DNA of 64,000 nt, taken from positions 6,758,001 to 6,822,000 of the forward strand of contig NC_044010.1 in the NCBI RefSeq assembly GCF_900496995.4. The letters run 5' to 3'. The notes below the pieces were generated by a model. It was not told where the DNA came from and made no database searches. It was given only the letters and a program-made list of their open reading frames with translations. Both the position numbers and the translations under genes were made by a program. The stretch is from Aquila chrysaetos chrysaetos. Its lineage: Eukaryota > Chordata > Aves > Accipitriformes > Accipitridae. How positions within the stretch are numbered: the first letter of the stretch is position 1; each line of letters starts with the position of its first letter. Below, piece after piece: positions 26,301 through 41,300 of the stretch.

Positions 26301-29300
26301 AAGAGAAGAATATTGTTGGGAGACACTATAAATCTTTAAAAATAAAAAAGGTTTCTACAGGGAGAAAGAATATTAATTGCTCTATTTTTCCTCTAGGAAT
26401 AGATCAATAATTAATAAGTTGCAACAAGGATGTTTTAGACAAGATGTAAGGAAAGATTTCTAACAGTAAGGGTGGTGAAGCACTGAAATAGTTTGCGTAG
26501 GCTGTCAGTCCCCATAGCAGACTTTTAAAGGGTAGGTCAAACAAACGTCAGCCGATAATATTTAAAGTTTAGCTGATTCTGCTTTCGGGCAAAAGAATGC
26601 TCTTTTGAGATCCTTTCCAGACCTTTCTCTATGATTTGCTATCTAATATCTTCTTAGGAAGATCCTGTTTTAGAGAATGTTTGATATTTGTGTATGCTAA
26701 AGTAGGCTTGAAAGGAAAGGGAGGTTTAAATATTTTATAAATCCAAAAATGTCTTTCCTTCATTGTTCAGAAGGAGAAAAGTCCATTACAGTTTCTCTTT
26801 TTACTCTACATCAATGATGCATTAGAACTTGGGAATCTGAGTTCAGCTTTCCAGTGTTTTTCTTTCTTCTGGGCAGGCAGAGGACAGGGCTTCGGAGTTC
26901 TGCAGAAGTAGTATGCTAATAGTGGTTAATTTGGGGAATAATCCCTCTGAGGAAATGCTGGTCTGCTTCTCAAGGAGAATGGTTTCTGTTTCAAAGGAGC
27001 ATGAGTTAAAATACTTCAGAGGGGGGAAGTGGGGGCATTTCCACGGGAGACTCCCGTGAAGTCTGGTTGATCTCTGCTTAGTTGAAGGAAAAGATATTTC
27101 TCTAGATATTCTGTATATATAATGCCAGGACCACCTTGGATTTCATTTATGGGACTCCTTTAGTCAGTAACGCATAGAGTGCCTTGGTTTCATGTCTCCA
27201 TGTTTCTCTACTTGTTGTAATAGCTGGAAGAGGAGATTGCACTGAGAGAGAAAAAAAAGCATGAGAAGGAGAAAGCAAAGCTTGAATGGATAAAGCAGCA
27301 ACAGGAGATGGGAAAGGAGATAGAAGAAGAAGAACCTGAAGAGGAACCCGAAGAAGAGCCATTGCCACCTCTCTACATACCAGAGGAGCCCAGTCCCATC
27401 CTCTGTGGGTTTTATTCAGCACCAGGAAAATTTTGGCTTTCCTTGGTAAATCAATTTTTATTTCATATTGATGGGATTGCAAGATGTGGCAACATTCCCT
27501 TCACATCTGGGTGCCTTAGAAAACTGACTATTTGAAACCTGTTATCTCTGGGACATGGAATCCCCTTCATACTTGATAGTTTCAGTGGTCTTTGTGAAGT
27601 ACCTCAGTAGTGTCACTCCAATTCAGATTGTTCGGTAAATTTCCATTAGGTATGCTTCTTGGTGATGCCTGAATGGGCACAAAGACTAAGCTGTTCCATC
27701 ACAAGCAGAAGGTAGAATTTAACATAATGGTACGATGGCTTGTAATGCCAGTGATCGTGACAGATTTTTCTCTGTGGGCAAATAGGATCTCTAGATGTTT
27801 GGAAGTAACATTTTCTAACCCATAGTAGATCATTAAGAAAGGAAGAATTGTTCTGAAAATTGTATTTACCTGGTCAGCTGCTTCAGTGTCCTTTTGTTAC
27901 CATTTCTTTATGGTCCTTCTCTTCAGGGTGGGTATGACTCAGGGTTCCTCTATCACTGTGAATTCTCCTCAAATCACGAAGACGACCCTGAAAACAGGCA
28001 AGATGAACCCTTTGAAGTGATTGCTATTGAGGACACCGACAACAATCCCATCCACCAAATCTCCTTCTGGTAAAACATTGTAGTGTAACAGCTTCGTGAT
28101 AAAACTTGATGAGATGGAACTTGGAAGGGAGGAGTGTACACTGCTTTGTCCCCTTTTAATTGTGGGTCAGCTGTAGTACACAGGAACTCTCTCTGGTTTT
28201 CCTGGCACTGAGTTTCACTTAAAATTCCTCATGGACACAGTTGGGCACTGTGTCTGACAGAATAATTTGAAAAGCCCTTCAAAGATGAAAATGTCTGATT
28301 TCTAATTAAGTACTGATTAGGACTCAAGCATCCTAGACTGCAGATCTCCAGGAGACCCATTAGAAGTCTCTGCAAATTGCGATCATCAGAACAGCAGTTA
28401 TTTTTGGTAGTTAGCAAAGAGAGGACACAGTTAGCCCTCAAGGAGAACATGGAGGGATCAGTCCATTCCTCTTGTGCAAAGAATACAGGCTGCTCAGGAT
28501 ATTCTGTGAACAGTACGAATGAAAAGGGTAAACTGTTTTCAGACTCCCAATATTATGTTCCCTGTAAGGCTAGGCATGATCTGCATCTAAGGAAGCAGGT
28601 TTAGTTCAGGCTTTAATCTACAGCTGGCTGCATTCACCACCATCCATACTAGATGAAGAGCAGGGAGAGAAAACTTTTTTCTAGCTCTGAACCTGGTGTC
28701 TGCTACACTGCACAACTCAGGGCTAAGACCAGTTACATGATACCCAGCAAGTGCTGGAACATTCCTGAGCAGCCAGTTAGCTGGAAAAAAGTTTCTAGTA
28801 GTATCACACATATGTTTTAAATGGTCCAAATACTTTGCTCCTAGCTTACAAACTTGGGAAGGCTACATTTATTCAGATATATTAGCTCTTCTAAAGAATT
28901 ATCACATTTTGAGCTGTGGCCTTGTTACAAGTTGCCTGTTATTACTGTTTCTTGTTGCTTATTTGACAGTACCAGCAGGCTACTGATGTTCTGTGGGATG
29001 CAGAATGGCGCACTGCGTGTTTATCCCCTCCAAGATAAAGACCTCTCAGTGAATACCCTAAAGGAATACTGGTCCTTCAATGTACATGACAATGATTATG
29101 GCCAGATCCAGGGGATCTGTTCTAGTTACGATGATAGATTTCTGATTACCTGTGGTGGAGATGGAAACATTTTTACTTTCAACATCTTGTCTCCAGAGGA
29201 TGTTCACAAAGAGCTAAAAGCCAAAATCCCCTCTCCTAGGGTAAGCTGCTACCATCTTTCACTGAATTAGGCCTATTTACTGTGAAACTATTGTAGATGG

Positions 29301-32300
29301 GCAAAATGCAATTCAATTATTTGGCATCATAAATCTTTCATAGCAAAAGCTGAAGTTTCCCAAACAATTTGGAAGAATAGTTCTTGCAAAACATTCCCTT
29401 ATAAACAGGCACTATGACTGCATTGTTCCTTCTCAATGTTTTGTGTTTTTCTCCAAATAAACATTGTATGTGTTGTTCATATGTAATAGTCTACTAGTCT
29501 TTTCCCACTCATAGGTGTAATCATGCATATTCCTAGAATGAAAGAACCACAAAGATTTTTTATACTTAATACCTGTCTTGGATTAATTCCAGTGAAGTAT
29601 GATTCTGCTTTGGATGGGGATTCTAGAAATCGTGTTGGAGAATACCAAATGTGTAGTTTCTCAGTGCATCGAGTACCATTCATATGTAACTCACAAGCTG
29701 GATTTTTTAAATTTGCAAAATAGCACAGCGTGATGCTGATCCTGTTTATTTTTCATTCTTGGACAGCATTAGCAAGTAATGATTTTACAGGTGTTCTGTA
29801 ATCACTGTAGATCTCATCACCTTTAGCATGTTTGAACAGATGACACTGGAACTCAATAACAGTTCTACTGATAATACACAAGAGAGAAGTGTCAACTCCC
29901 CTACTGAAAATGTTCAGACTTCATCGAGTTTTTTAAAAATCTCTTGAATGCCTGAATTAAACAAATATAACTTGAAAGAAGCAGTGAGACCTGTTGAGTA
30001 AAGAAGTGCCGTCATGCACAATGAATTTTCAAGTAGATATAAATTCAGTACAGTTTAAAAATCTTGAAAGTGACCACATAAAAGAAATTCAACTTTTAAA
30101 TATTTTTAATATTTGTTGGTAACTATGTTTTGAAAGATGCTTGATAAGGGAGACGGAGAGGAAATTGTGATTTTTGTCATTTAGTTAAATTGTTCATGAC
30201 TAGTTGGAATTCTTTAGCAATATCACAAGAATATATAGTACTGAGAATAGACTCAAAATTATTTTCTTAAACTAAGTGAATGATTGGAACATGTGATATC
30301 AGAGCCTTGCTAGCTCCAGTATTACAAGTAGTGATTAATTTACAATTATAAAGCATATATACAGTTTTATCATTTTGAGTATGTAAGTAGCTCCATATAA
30401 AGATCTTTATGGTCAATTTCTATTGTTCAGGCTAGCAACATTGCTTAATGACCATCCTAATAGAGCTTTTCCCTTATCAAAGTATATCTTCATTAAGTAT
30501 CTATTCTAGTTTTAAGTCATGTGGAAGATTTTAAAAATTCCATCTTCATTAAACTTAATGAGATTCTTAGAGAATCAAATACAAATCCTCTGAAACTAAT
30601 TGAGTTAAATTACAGATCAATTTAGTATGACTGTATTCACTGTAGGATGATAGGCCCCCCTCTTTTTTTAGAGCACGACTGCCTAGGGAAATGAGGCTTG
30701 TGCGACTGCAGTGTCCATCCATCTGTCATTCTTCACAGCTAATAATTGTGAACCCATTATGCAGTCAGCAGAAGCAAACCAGATTAATTACACATGTAAC
30801 TTGGAATTAGCCCAGGATATGTTGTCTCTTGTCAATGTGGCAGTGAGGGGAGACAAGAGAATTGGGTTTGGGGGTAGAGAACCAAAGATGTTATGAGACA
30901 GAGTGAAGTTAGGACAAGCAATGGTGTAATGGTTGATGCTGATGGGGAGGATGTAGAAGCTGTGTTCTCTGTCCCTCAAAACTATGCTTCATTAGTTCTT
31001 TTAAATGTAAACCAACTTAACTGCTTTTTCTTGAAACATTAAAACCTGATATTTAAGGCCCATACAGCAATATTGATCATGAAAGTTTCTTTTGGTTTTG
31101 TGAAAGACAATGGGAGCTCTGTCTTAATGTTTGTAAAAGCTTTATTGTCTGTTGAAACTATTATTGTTTGTTTAAAGACAGGACAATGTTTTTATTCCAG
31201 AGTGGTCTTGAGAAGGAGAAGGCTGCTGAAGACATTGAGGATCCCAATGCCTACAAGTAAGAGATGCTTGGATAATGATGAAAGAGATTTTCAGGTGTTG
31301 GTAGCTCTTTCTTCAGACCATGTATTTCTTTTTGCCTCCTCAGAGGAGGAAGAAGCTGATCACCCTGAATTTGGGTCATTTCCTTGTTACACACAAAGTT
31401 TTTTCAGTCTTTCCCTCCATTTTATCTACTTTTCTGTGGTAGTAATTCAAATATGGTATTCTGAGACTTACTTAACTTCAAACTACAGAGACAACACAAG
31501 GTCAAGGTCAAAGCCACGTGATGTTAGGACTGTACAAATATACAGGAAGATGATTCCTTTCTAAGTTACCTTAAGAGCCATTGAGTTCACTGGGAGTTTA
31601 AGGCTGTCAAGGAAATCTAAAAGGTTACATAAACTGTAATCTTTCCTCTCTTCCACTGAGAGAACACTATTTCCTTTTTCATGCATTTTCAGCATTGAGG
31701 AAGTCAAGCAGAAAAAGGAGTATGAACGGATAATGAAGGAAGCTGAAGAAAAAAAAACCAAGAAAAGAGAGCAGTTAATTGCACTGAGGCATGAGTTTCT
31801 TCTTCTTCTTCAAAAGAATCAGGAGTTGCCCAAGCACATGCAGCTGCACAGAGAGGTACCTCTGGTTTTTATAAGGGTCATTTACCTTTAGAGGGATCTT
31901 CTTCTAAAATGTTGCTACCCAATGTGTTGGGGCCAAAGATGTCCAACTCTTTGGATTAAGGTAGTTCTATGAATATATAATTTGCTCAGACTTCTGAATC
32001 ACAGCTGGTGAATTGTGACATTTAAGAAGCACGTGGGAAAAATGTGGTTCTCTATGGAGGTCTGAATAGCTCCTGAAATAAATGATTGTGTTGATGTGCA
32101 CGGAACTCTGGCATCTGGGCAAAATATTTATTACCAAAACCTAGTAGCCAAGATAATGTGATGCTAGGTTTTCTATCTTTCTGCAGCAGTTTGAGATGGA
32201 CCATAGGATCTTTGAGGAGCTGGATAGGCAGACAGCACAGAGAATCCAGTTAGTGCAAAAGGAGCTGGCTTGGGAGCATGAGAAACACTTGATTGGACTG

Positions 32301-35300
32301 CAGAAACTGCGAAATCAGTAAGTATCACTTTTCTTCCACTTCTCCCTCTGACCTTGCAAGGGGCTTATCATTTACAAAGTTATACCTGCCACAAGGAAAA
32401 AGAATGCAATTTTTTTTCCTCATATAATCAATATTTCTTCTGTTCTGTTATGATTCTGTTCTTATTTTACTTGGGACATACACAAGAGTATATATTGATA
32501 TTTGGGTGTACTTACTTCTTTTGAATCTTTGATAAAAATTCAGATGTTCAAATCAAAGAAGTAGCATTCTGATTCATTTCTATATGAAGAAAACTGGGGG
32601 GGTGTTGAGACTAAATTTGCCTGGGTTTTTGACAGTAAGTTCAGTAAGAACCAAGAACTTCTACTGAAACTTTGAAGAACAACCTGTGAAATGAACCCCT
32701 GTTTTTCAGGCACGTTGCATGTGTGTCAGATATTTTAGTGTCATTGCTAACACAATGTTCCCTATACAGTTTAAAGTTAGGAAATGAATTTTCTCAAGAA
32801 AATGTGAGGTGCATTTTGGGTTGGTTTTCTTAAATCTAAGTATATAGCAAAAGATAAATTCCTAAAAATAAATACACGATAGAAACAATACACAATGAAA
32901 AAAACCAACCTTAGGCACATAGAGTGTGTGACTGGGGAAAAGACTTGAATGAACATGTTTTTAATCACTCCTAAATAGAAGATGAAAGATATTCTCATGA
33001 AGAACCTGGTGTAAGTTTCAATATTGGGAGAGGTCTTAATATATTATTCTTGAGCAACTCCATTCCTAGATTGGATAAAAGTCAATAGATAGTGTCAGAT
33101 GTCATCATGCTATTACTTAATGACTTGTGAATTTACATGTAATGATTGTATGTGCAATAAGTAAACTACATTATTCATGTCCTTTTGGTCAAGGCAAAAT
33201 GGTAGGTTGTGCCTACTGACATCAGATGGTTTGTCTAATTTGGCTTTTCAGGTTTCGAGACTCACTGGAATTTGGCACTGTTGTTGTTCATGCTATTCAA
33301 AGCAATCATCAGATTTCCACCTACAGACTTCTAGCAATGTCTGAGAAATACTACCAAGATAAGGAACGTCCATCATGGAAGAAGACAGTACTTAAGCAGG
33401 CATGGAAACAAGCAGAAGAAAGGGAGACTGTCACAGAGACAAGGCGTATGCATAGGTCTAATGATGACCATTTAAACCTTATCAGTAATATGGTTTCTGT
33501 CTTTCATCTCAGTTTGTTTTCCTGAGTCCAAGCTAAAGAAATTATAATTTCTTCAGGTACAGGTAAAGAAATATAACTCTGGTATCTTTTTCAGTACCTG
33601 CATACATAGTTACACACATACATAGTTTTCCATGTTTAGGTCAACATCAGCAATTGTCTGTCAACCCCGTGGGTAGAATGTGACTAAGAATCAAGTCAAA
33701 GAACCCAAATACATTCAGAACATCCACTACACTGGAACTATACTGATTGACACCAGCTCTACAGGAGCTGTCCCGGGCGTTTCTGGTAGTTGGGACTGCA
33801 CTGTGCTGCATGGTATTTACATCTTCACGTGGTTATTTTTTGGTCCAGATGCCAGCATTTTTGAGGGCGAGGCAGAAAAGCCGAAGACGTCAGAGGTTCG
33901 AAAGCCAACCACGCGTTATATAGAAAGCAAACATGAGCAAATCAGAAGAATTGTTGAGAAATCTGACAAGGTGAAAGCTAAGATCATGAAGAGGAAGGCA
34001 GAGTGGGATGAATTGTGAGTCTTGAACTGGACTCTGGGCCCTTTCAGTTCTGCTTCTTATCTGAGGTCAAGTAATGCTATTTAGCTGTCATATGGCACTA
34101 TAATCTCTCTGCCTAGTTTTTTATATTCCTAATGGTTGTAATTAAAATAGATGAGTTTTCATGTATCTCTGAGTCTCAAGAGAGCATTGAAAACTTTCGG
34201 TTAGTTTTTATGGTTCTTCTAAAATATTAAAAAACTTGAATTCAGCTAGGTAGCTGCATCTTCAGATAGGGAGTAAAAAGGTGTCTAAATCGATCATGGC
34301 TGAGGGACACCTAGACCATTACAGTCAACTCTCTGTCAACCCTGCCAGCACCACATAGAGCAGATGCTGTAACAGCTGGGTTAGGTCGGTTGTGCTAACA
34401 TCATGGCCATTATGTGAGTGTTTGTGATATGCCTTCATGTTCCATGCTGGTCTTTATCTTGAGAGGCAAGAAAGGGGAAAAAGACATCTTTGAAAGCTCA
34501 TGGAAGTACAGAAATTCTTCATTAGGAGATGAGTGACAGGGAATGGGACCAATGTAGAGTCAGAATACAAGGCTTTTAAGGTTATTAAGTGTTTCAAAAT
34601 ACAGAGTAGGATCAGGTATTCTCTGCTACAGGCTAGTGGAGTGTTGACACATATGGCTCGCTGAGACTCAGAGCAGCATGTAGTCACTAAACCCAGAACT
34701 CAGTCCAAGTGTAAAGGTTTAACCTGTCCCATGGCAGAGCTATGTTATAAGAGTTCTTGGGGAAAAAATTAATCTGAGGTTTTCATTCAAATGTGCAAGG
34801 GTGTTCTTCCCAAAGTAGCCATTCTTTTCTGAAAGAGCTGTGTGATTCTTGAACCCTAGCTCACCTCCCAAGCCTTGCTGCACAAATCAGAAGGTATGAA
34901 ATGACCCCATTTGTTGATCTGTGCTTTCTGTCTTGAAGTTCAGCTTTGTTTTGTACCTACCAGATATAGGAGCAAACCTAGTGATGATTATGAGAATCCC
35001 AAAGATGTTGAGGCCATCAAAGAAGCACAGGAAAATATGGGATGTTATAAGTTGAAGACTGCCACTAACTACAGAGTCCCTGAACACAAGCATATCAACA
35101 CTGAGAAGAAGGTGATGCAGCTTAAATCCCTGGAATTGTTGGTATGTAAACTGATTCATTGATGTGTATATTTCCTCCTTTTTGGGGGAGGGAGGATAGT
35201 GTATTAGTCACTGAAGAAATTTTTTGAAAGGAAATCAAAGTGGATGTGGGAAAAGGCCTTGAAGGACAGACTGTTGAGTCAGCTTTAGTTACAAATCAGC

Positions 35301-38300
35301 CTTTCTTTTGTGAACTGTTAGTGCTTCACCAAACTCAAACCTGAATCAGTCCAGGATAACTGTCAGCTGGCTCTTTTTAAACAAGAAAGAGAATTTACCT
35401 TTTCTAATACTTCAGCAGGAACGTCTGTTTTTTTGAATTCTTCATAAAGTCTTATCTAATAAGTGGTATGTTTTCCTTAAAACACTGAGCTAAATAACCC
35501 CTGCCATGAAATACCTTTACAAAAACAGGGATGTGAGCAAGGACAGGTGTTTCTAGTGTGGCCTCTCCATATTTGCACTTTGGCAATCACTGCTTCTGGG
35601 AACTAAGCACTGGAACCTTCCTGAGAAACCAGGTCTTTTGGAGCCACCTTTCTGTGATAGGACTTCTACAGCTACCACACATCTTTTAACCACAAAGACA
35701 CAGGAAGCTCAAATGTTGTGCAGTATCTTTGTTGCTTTCCTTGTGACTTCTTTCCCTGTATCCTTCTTCTCACAGGAACTGTTTTTCATTTGATTTGGCT
35801 GGAGTGCAAAAGAGTGACAAATTTCTTTAGCTAAAAGAACAATGAAGAAATATATCTATTGAACTTGGAACTGTCTAGTTGCTTTTTGGTAGGAAGGCTT
35901 ATTTCTTGCCCTGCTTACTGACAGAGGAGCCTCTTCACTGCATGATTTATCTTTGGCTAAGTGTAAGGTATACTCTCAGTGGTCCTGAATCTTCTCCAGT
36001 CTTAGGCTCATGAACTGGTTGCCTAATCTCAGGCACCCTCTAGGCTGCTTCACTTTGATAGCAAGGTCTAAACATTACAGAAGCAATGCTACAATCTCAG
36101 GGGATTTCTTCGATCATTTTAATCTCATGCTTGGGCTCCAGTACTTCATTGTAGTGCTGATGTTACCAGATACCCAGTGATTAACCTAACTCAATAGGAC
36201 AAGCCAATACAAACAAAGGGAATAGTTCTTCTTGAAAATTCCAGGTTTATACAGATGAAGAATTCCAGTTACTTCAGGTGGCTAGTGTATAGGGTTGTTT
36301 TCTTTTATAAAGATCAGAAAAGTTTCTGCCAAATACACTAATGTTAGATCATATTCGGTTATTATTTCATGTGAAAAGGGTAAATTAATACAGCATCTCC
36401 TCATCACAGAATTGCAGAATGATTGAAGTTGGAAGACACTTCTGATGATAATCTAGTCCAAAGCCTCTGCTCAAGCAAGGCCATCTGAGCAGGTTGCCCA
36501 GGACCATGTCCAGATGGCTTTTTAGTATCTCCAAGGATGGAGACCCCACAACCTCACTGGGCAATCTGTGCCAGTGTTCAGTCACCCTTACAGTAAAAAA
36601 GTGTTTCCTGATGTTCAGGGGGAACCTCCTGTGTTTCAGTTTGTGCCCATCTCCTCTTGCCCGTCACTGGGTACCACTGAAAAGAGCCTGGCTCCATCCT
36701 CTTTGCACCTTCCCTTCAAGTATTTATATACATTGATGAGATCCCCCCCCCTCTCCGAGCCTTCTCTTCTCCAGGCTGAACAGTTCCAGCTCTCTCCGCC
36801 TTTCCTCATATGAGAGATGCTTCAGTCCCCAAATCATCTTAGTGGCCCTTTACTGGACTGTCTCCAGTAGCATCATCTCTCTCTTGTACTGGGGAGCCCA
36901 GAACTGGACACAGCACTCCAGATGTGACCTCACCACTGCTGAAAGAGGGGTCACCTCTCTCAACCTGTGGCAACACTCCCTAATGCACTCCAGGATAACA
37001 TTAGCCCTCTTTGCCACAAGTGCATGTTGCTGGCTCATGGTCCACTTGGTGTCCACCAAGACCCCCAGGTTCATTTCTGCAAAATTGCTTTCCAGTTGGT
37101 CAGCACCCAGCACGTACTGGTGCATGGGGTTGTTCCTCCCCAGATGCAGGACTTTGCACTGCCACTTGTTGAACTTCATGAGGCTGCTGTCAGCCCATCT
37201 CTCCAGCCTGCCCCTCTGGACAGCAGCACAACCCTCTGATGTATCAGCTGCTCCTCCCAGTTTTGCATTATCAGCAGACTTGCTGAGGATACACTTTTCC
37301 CCATCATCCAGATAATTAATGATGTTGAACAGAATTATTATTACTGAATTCTGAATATATAATTATTACTGAGGTCTGCCTACAGGCCAAGCAAGATGCA
37401 AACAAGTTGTTACAAATAGGTTTTGCTGCACTTGGCTGTTTAATTCCCACCTCTGACATCTGATGTAAGTGTCACTTTTCAGATTAGTGGATCTTCATCT
37501 TGAGTTGGAGAAAAAAATATTCAGTTGATGTCAAAGTTTTCTGAGTTGACTTTGGGACTCTGGATTGCTGGAAGGCCTGGAGAGAACTTGTTTTGGACAT
37601 CCAGTGGCTTGTATGAAATCCAAAAGCATCTGACAGAATGTTACTTTCTTGCTTTTAGTATCCCTATCTACTATACTTTGAAAATTCAGAACTTTGTTCC
37701 ACTTCTAACCACCTGCAGTAGCTGTGATCTCAGCTTCGCCATCACATGTAATAGACAAGAATCTCATCTGCCTTCCAGAACCTACATTTATGGAGGACTG
37801 CTTCAGTATCTTTGAGGTTATGTGCGATAACGGCTTTGTTTCAGTGACTATGTCAAAGTCGTCTAGATTTCTGCACAGCTGTGCATTTTGTGGTGTGTAC
37901 AGTAAAGGTCCTCTCAGGTATGTTTCTTTTGTCTTGGGGATAGAAGCTTGCCTTACAACATACTAAAAGAAATCTAATTTTCTTTTTGTTAGTGTATTAT
38001 TTATACTATATGCCTGAAAAGAGGGCCATGTATCAAAGCTGAGATACTCTCTGTAGTTAATGACAGACAGCCCAAATGACTAATCCTCTAAAACCCACAG
38101 CTTATTTTCACAGCCCCTGTCTGCTTTCTGCACTGCTTCAACATCTCATGTCAAGAAACTCACAATCAAGTCAGGAACTGAGAGAATGGGGAAGCCTTGT
38201 TTCCCTTCTTACACTTTTGCTATTTGCTATGAAGGAGAGGAAGAGAGGTGGTTCCAAAGATTTTAAAACCAGACTGAAGGACAGCTGTTTAAAAATGCTA

Positions 38301-41300
38301 ATGTGTGGAGATGGTACAGAAAAGAAAGCTAGTATGGAAAGAAGGAAAGTCAGTATGACAAGCCTCTTAACCATTACTTGTGTTGGGGAAGACTATATAC
38401 TATGTAAGTGTTCCTGGGGAATCCTACTAAAATTGTTTTTCCTTTGCAGATCCATAGGAGGAAAGTGAATATGAACAAGGAGATCATGTCTTTGCGGGAT
38501 CTCAAGGTTTCTATTATTGATGAAATCAAGCATTTAGTGCAGGAATTGAAATCCATACAGGGAGCCTTGGATTTATCAGAATGTCTCCCTCTTCCCCTGA
38601 TCCCTCAGTTACACCCAGATGAGGTTCCTGAAAAAAAATTTGAATATGACAGTGACATCCTCCTGAAGTTCAAAGAGGAGCAGGAGGCCAAGGCAAAGCT
38701 CCAGGAACAATTAGAAGGGTCTCCTTCATCTCGCGCATTTAGGCATGGGTTTCTTCGAGCTCCTTCCATTAAAGAGATTGACCCCCTGGCACAGGCTGCA
38801 GGTGCACACCCAATGAAAATAGCATCATCTGTGGTCACAGAGCAGCGAAAGGTTTCTGAGATTGAGAAGGCAGAGCCAACAGAAATGGAACTGGAAATTT
38901 TAATGAGGGAGAAGATAAAAAATCTATACTTGCAGGAGACCTTGATTAAAAAGGTAGGAAATTTTTTTTTTTTTTTTTTTTGGTCAGATTGAACAATCCC
39001 ACTGCATCAGAAATAAAACCAAAACCCCTTTTGTCTCAGGATTTCAGCTACTCTTGCCTTTCCGAAGTTCAGGAAAATGCTATCTGGTGCAAATTTACAG
39101 TGTAAGTCAGTATAAATCCCTAACTGTGACCTGTGTCCTGAATATTATCACTTGAAAAACAGATATTCGATTTCTTATTGATTGTTCTATGAAACTGTGA
39201 GCTTAGTGGCCAAAAAAGACAAGTAAAATGTTAGAAATTACTTGAAAAGTGGTGAAGAGGAAAAAAAGGAGCATCACTACAACTTTGTAGATTCCTGATG
39301 TTCTCAGCAATTAAATAACCGTAGTCCCGACCCTTTGGTCTCAAAAATGATTTTGTAGAATTAGAGAAGGTACAAAAGAGAGTAGCTTAGTCATGGAAAA
39401 GCTTCTTTAAAAAGCACACCTGAACGGATAAAGCATCTTTGGCATGGAAAAGGGGCAACTGAAAGGGTTGTAGCAGAGGTGGTAAAATTATGAATAGCAT
39501 AGAAAAGGAGAGTGGGAATCATCTCTTAAGAGAAGGAGAGATACCAAACAAAATGGTCATGTAGAAAGCTTGAAACATGCAAATGGAAATAGTTTTCCTA
39601 TCCAACAAAAACTAAGCTTTGGAACTCAGTGTTAGGATGTGGGGGAAGCTACAATTTGATAAAGTCTGGAAGAAAAAATCCATTCAAAGCTATTGAACAC
39701 AAACATACTGCTTCAAGCTCAAGATGTCCCTAAGTCAGAGTTTAGGAGGAGCGTGCCAGAGGTACACCACTGTTCGCTAGTTTGCTCCATTTCTTACTGT
39801 CTTTTCTCTAACTTCTGCTATTGGCCATTGACTCTTTAGTCTACCCCAACGCAGACACCCTTGTGTTCATGTGTGTGAAGGTTTTGAGAGAATATCCAAA
39901 TGCTGCTGTGACCATCACACACATAAAAGTTAATGTTGGGAGCTGCTAGTACTGATTTAACTGTAAATGTCTAAGGGAAGAGCTGGCAGGTATTCTGAAA
40001 GAAGTCTGTCGAGGCAGAAGACGTATTTATTGCTACATCTGGGATTGTTACATAAACTACTTCAGGCTACTCTGAAGAGTAAAATACTTCTGGGGTAGCG
40101 AATGCAGTGAAACGTTCCTGTGAAGCTCTGGTGATTCTTTTACTATTGTGCTGAGAACAAAGATACATTTGGGGTTAATGCTGTCTTTCTAAGCGCTTCA
40201 GTAATCCATAGTAAATAGCATGGACAAATTGTTGATTTGGCAGAGAGAATTTTTCCCTTCTGCTCCTTTCTCTAGCCTTACGTGTTTAGCTCCACTCCTA
40301 ATACTTTCCCTGTTCCTCATTTGACTCTCTCGTATGCTCCAGATCAACGCACTGGTGACCAACTTTGATGCTGAACTTCGCGTTCTGCGGCACAAGAAAC
40401 TGAAGCTGGATGTGCAGATGAAAAGTGCTGACCTGCGCTACATCACGTGGTATGAAGAGCTGCTTATCCTGAAGAACCTTGAGAAACATGAGAACCTTCT
40501 CCAGGGGCATGTTAACACCCTCATCAGGGAGCAGGAGGCCATGCAAGTAAGTAGGCCATGTGTCTCTGGATTTAACAGTACCACTAATGCACGGCTTGAA
40601 ACAAAAGCAAGCCATAAAGTAAATAGTGGCATCTTTTTGCTTCATTTTAGCACTGATCCAGTGTGTAGTGCTGACTTTTGAAAAACAAGAAACTCTTGAT
40701 GATCAACCTAGGACGGTCACTTTTAACTTGCAATAGTTAATCTTTTCATAATCTTTACACTTGTATTTTAATAGGTACTTCATGATGTAGAATAAGTGAC
40801 AAATCATATACTTAAATTTAAGAGCACACTTCTAGGTTTTGCTTGATTGAAGCATGGGTTTAAAGAGAAAAAGACAAGTTTTGCATTTCCAGATCTTCAC
40901 AGATACATCCTATACACACACATGTGGGTTATGCCTTTTAACTGAAGTGGTTTTTTTGTTTGTTTAGTCAAAATTGAACAGCTACCTTGCACAGATGGAG
41001 GATAGAAAGTGTGAGATTGTAAAGCTTCAGGAATGTGAGAAAGCTCTTTATGCCAACTTCCAAGCATCCCTTGGAGAAAACAATGAGTTTGCCCATTTTC
41101 TGACCAAGGTTCTGAAGAAGAAAATCAAGTGCATGGAAAAAAAAGAAGTAGGAAGAGAAGCAGGTTGGAGATACTGTTCTTTTTGGTTTATGGATTTGTT
41201 ACACATACTTCCATGTGGTCAAGTAAATGTGTCTCAATCTAGCTAGAGCCCTGAGTACCTGCAGCACTGAACTTAGTTCACAAAACCATAGATCAGACCT

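Noticed and set aside
36842..37315. 157-codon plus-strand frame
   Set aside because: Antisense shadow of the minus-strand CR1 fragment.
38076..38468. 130-codon frame before CFAP44 exon 26
   Set aside because: Intronic; it runs into exon 26 in the wrong frame and has no domain.
41148..41163. Earlier donor GTAGGA as the end of CFAP44 exon 28
   Set aside because: It would leave phase 0, whereas exon 29 needs phase 1; the later donor keeps the frame and the family sequence.
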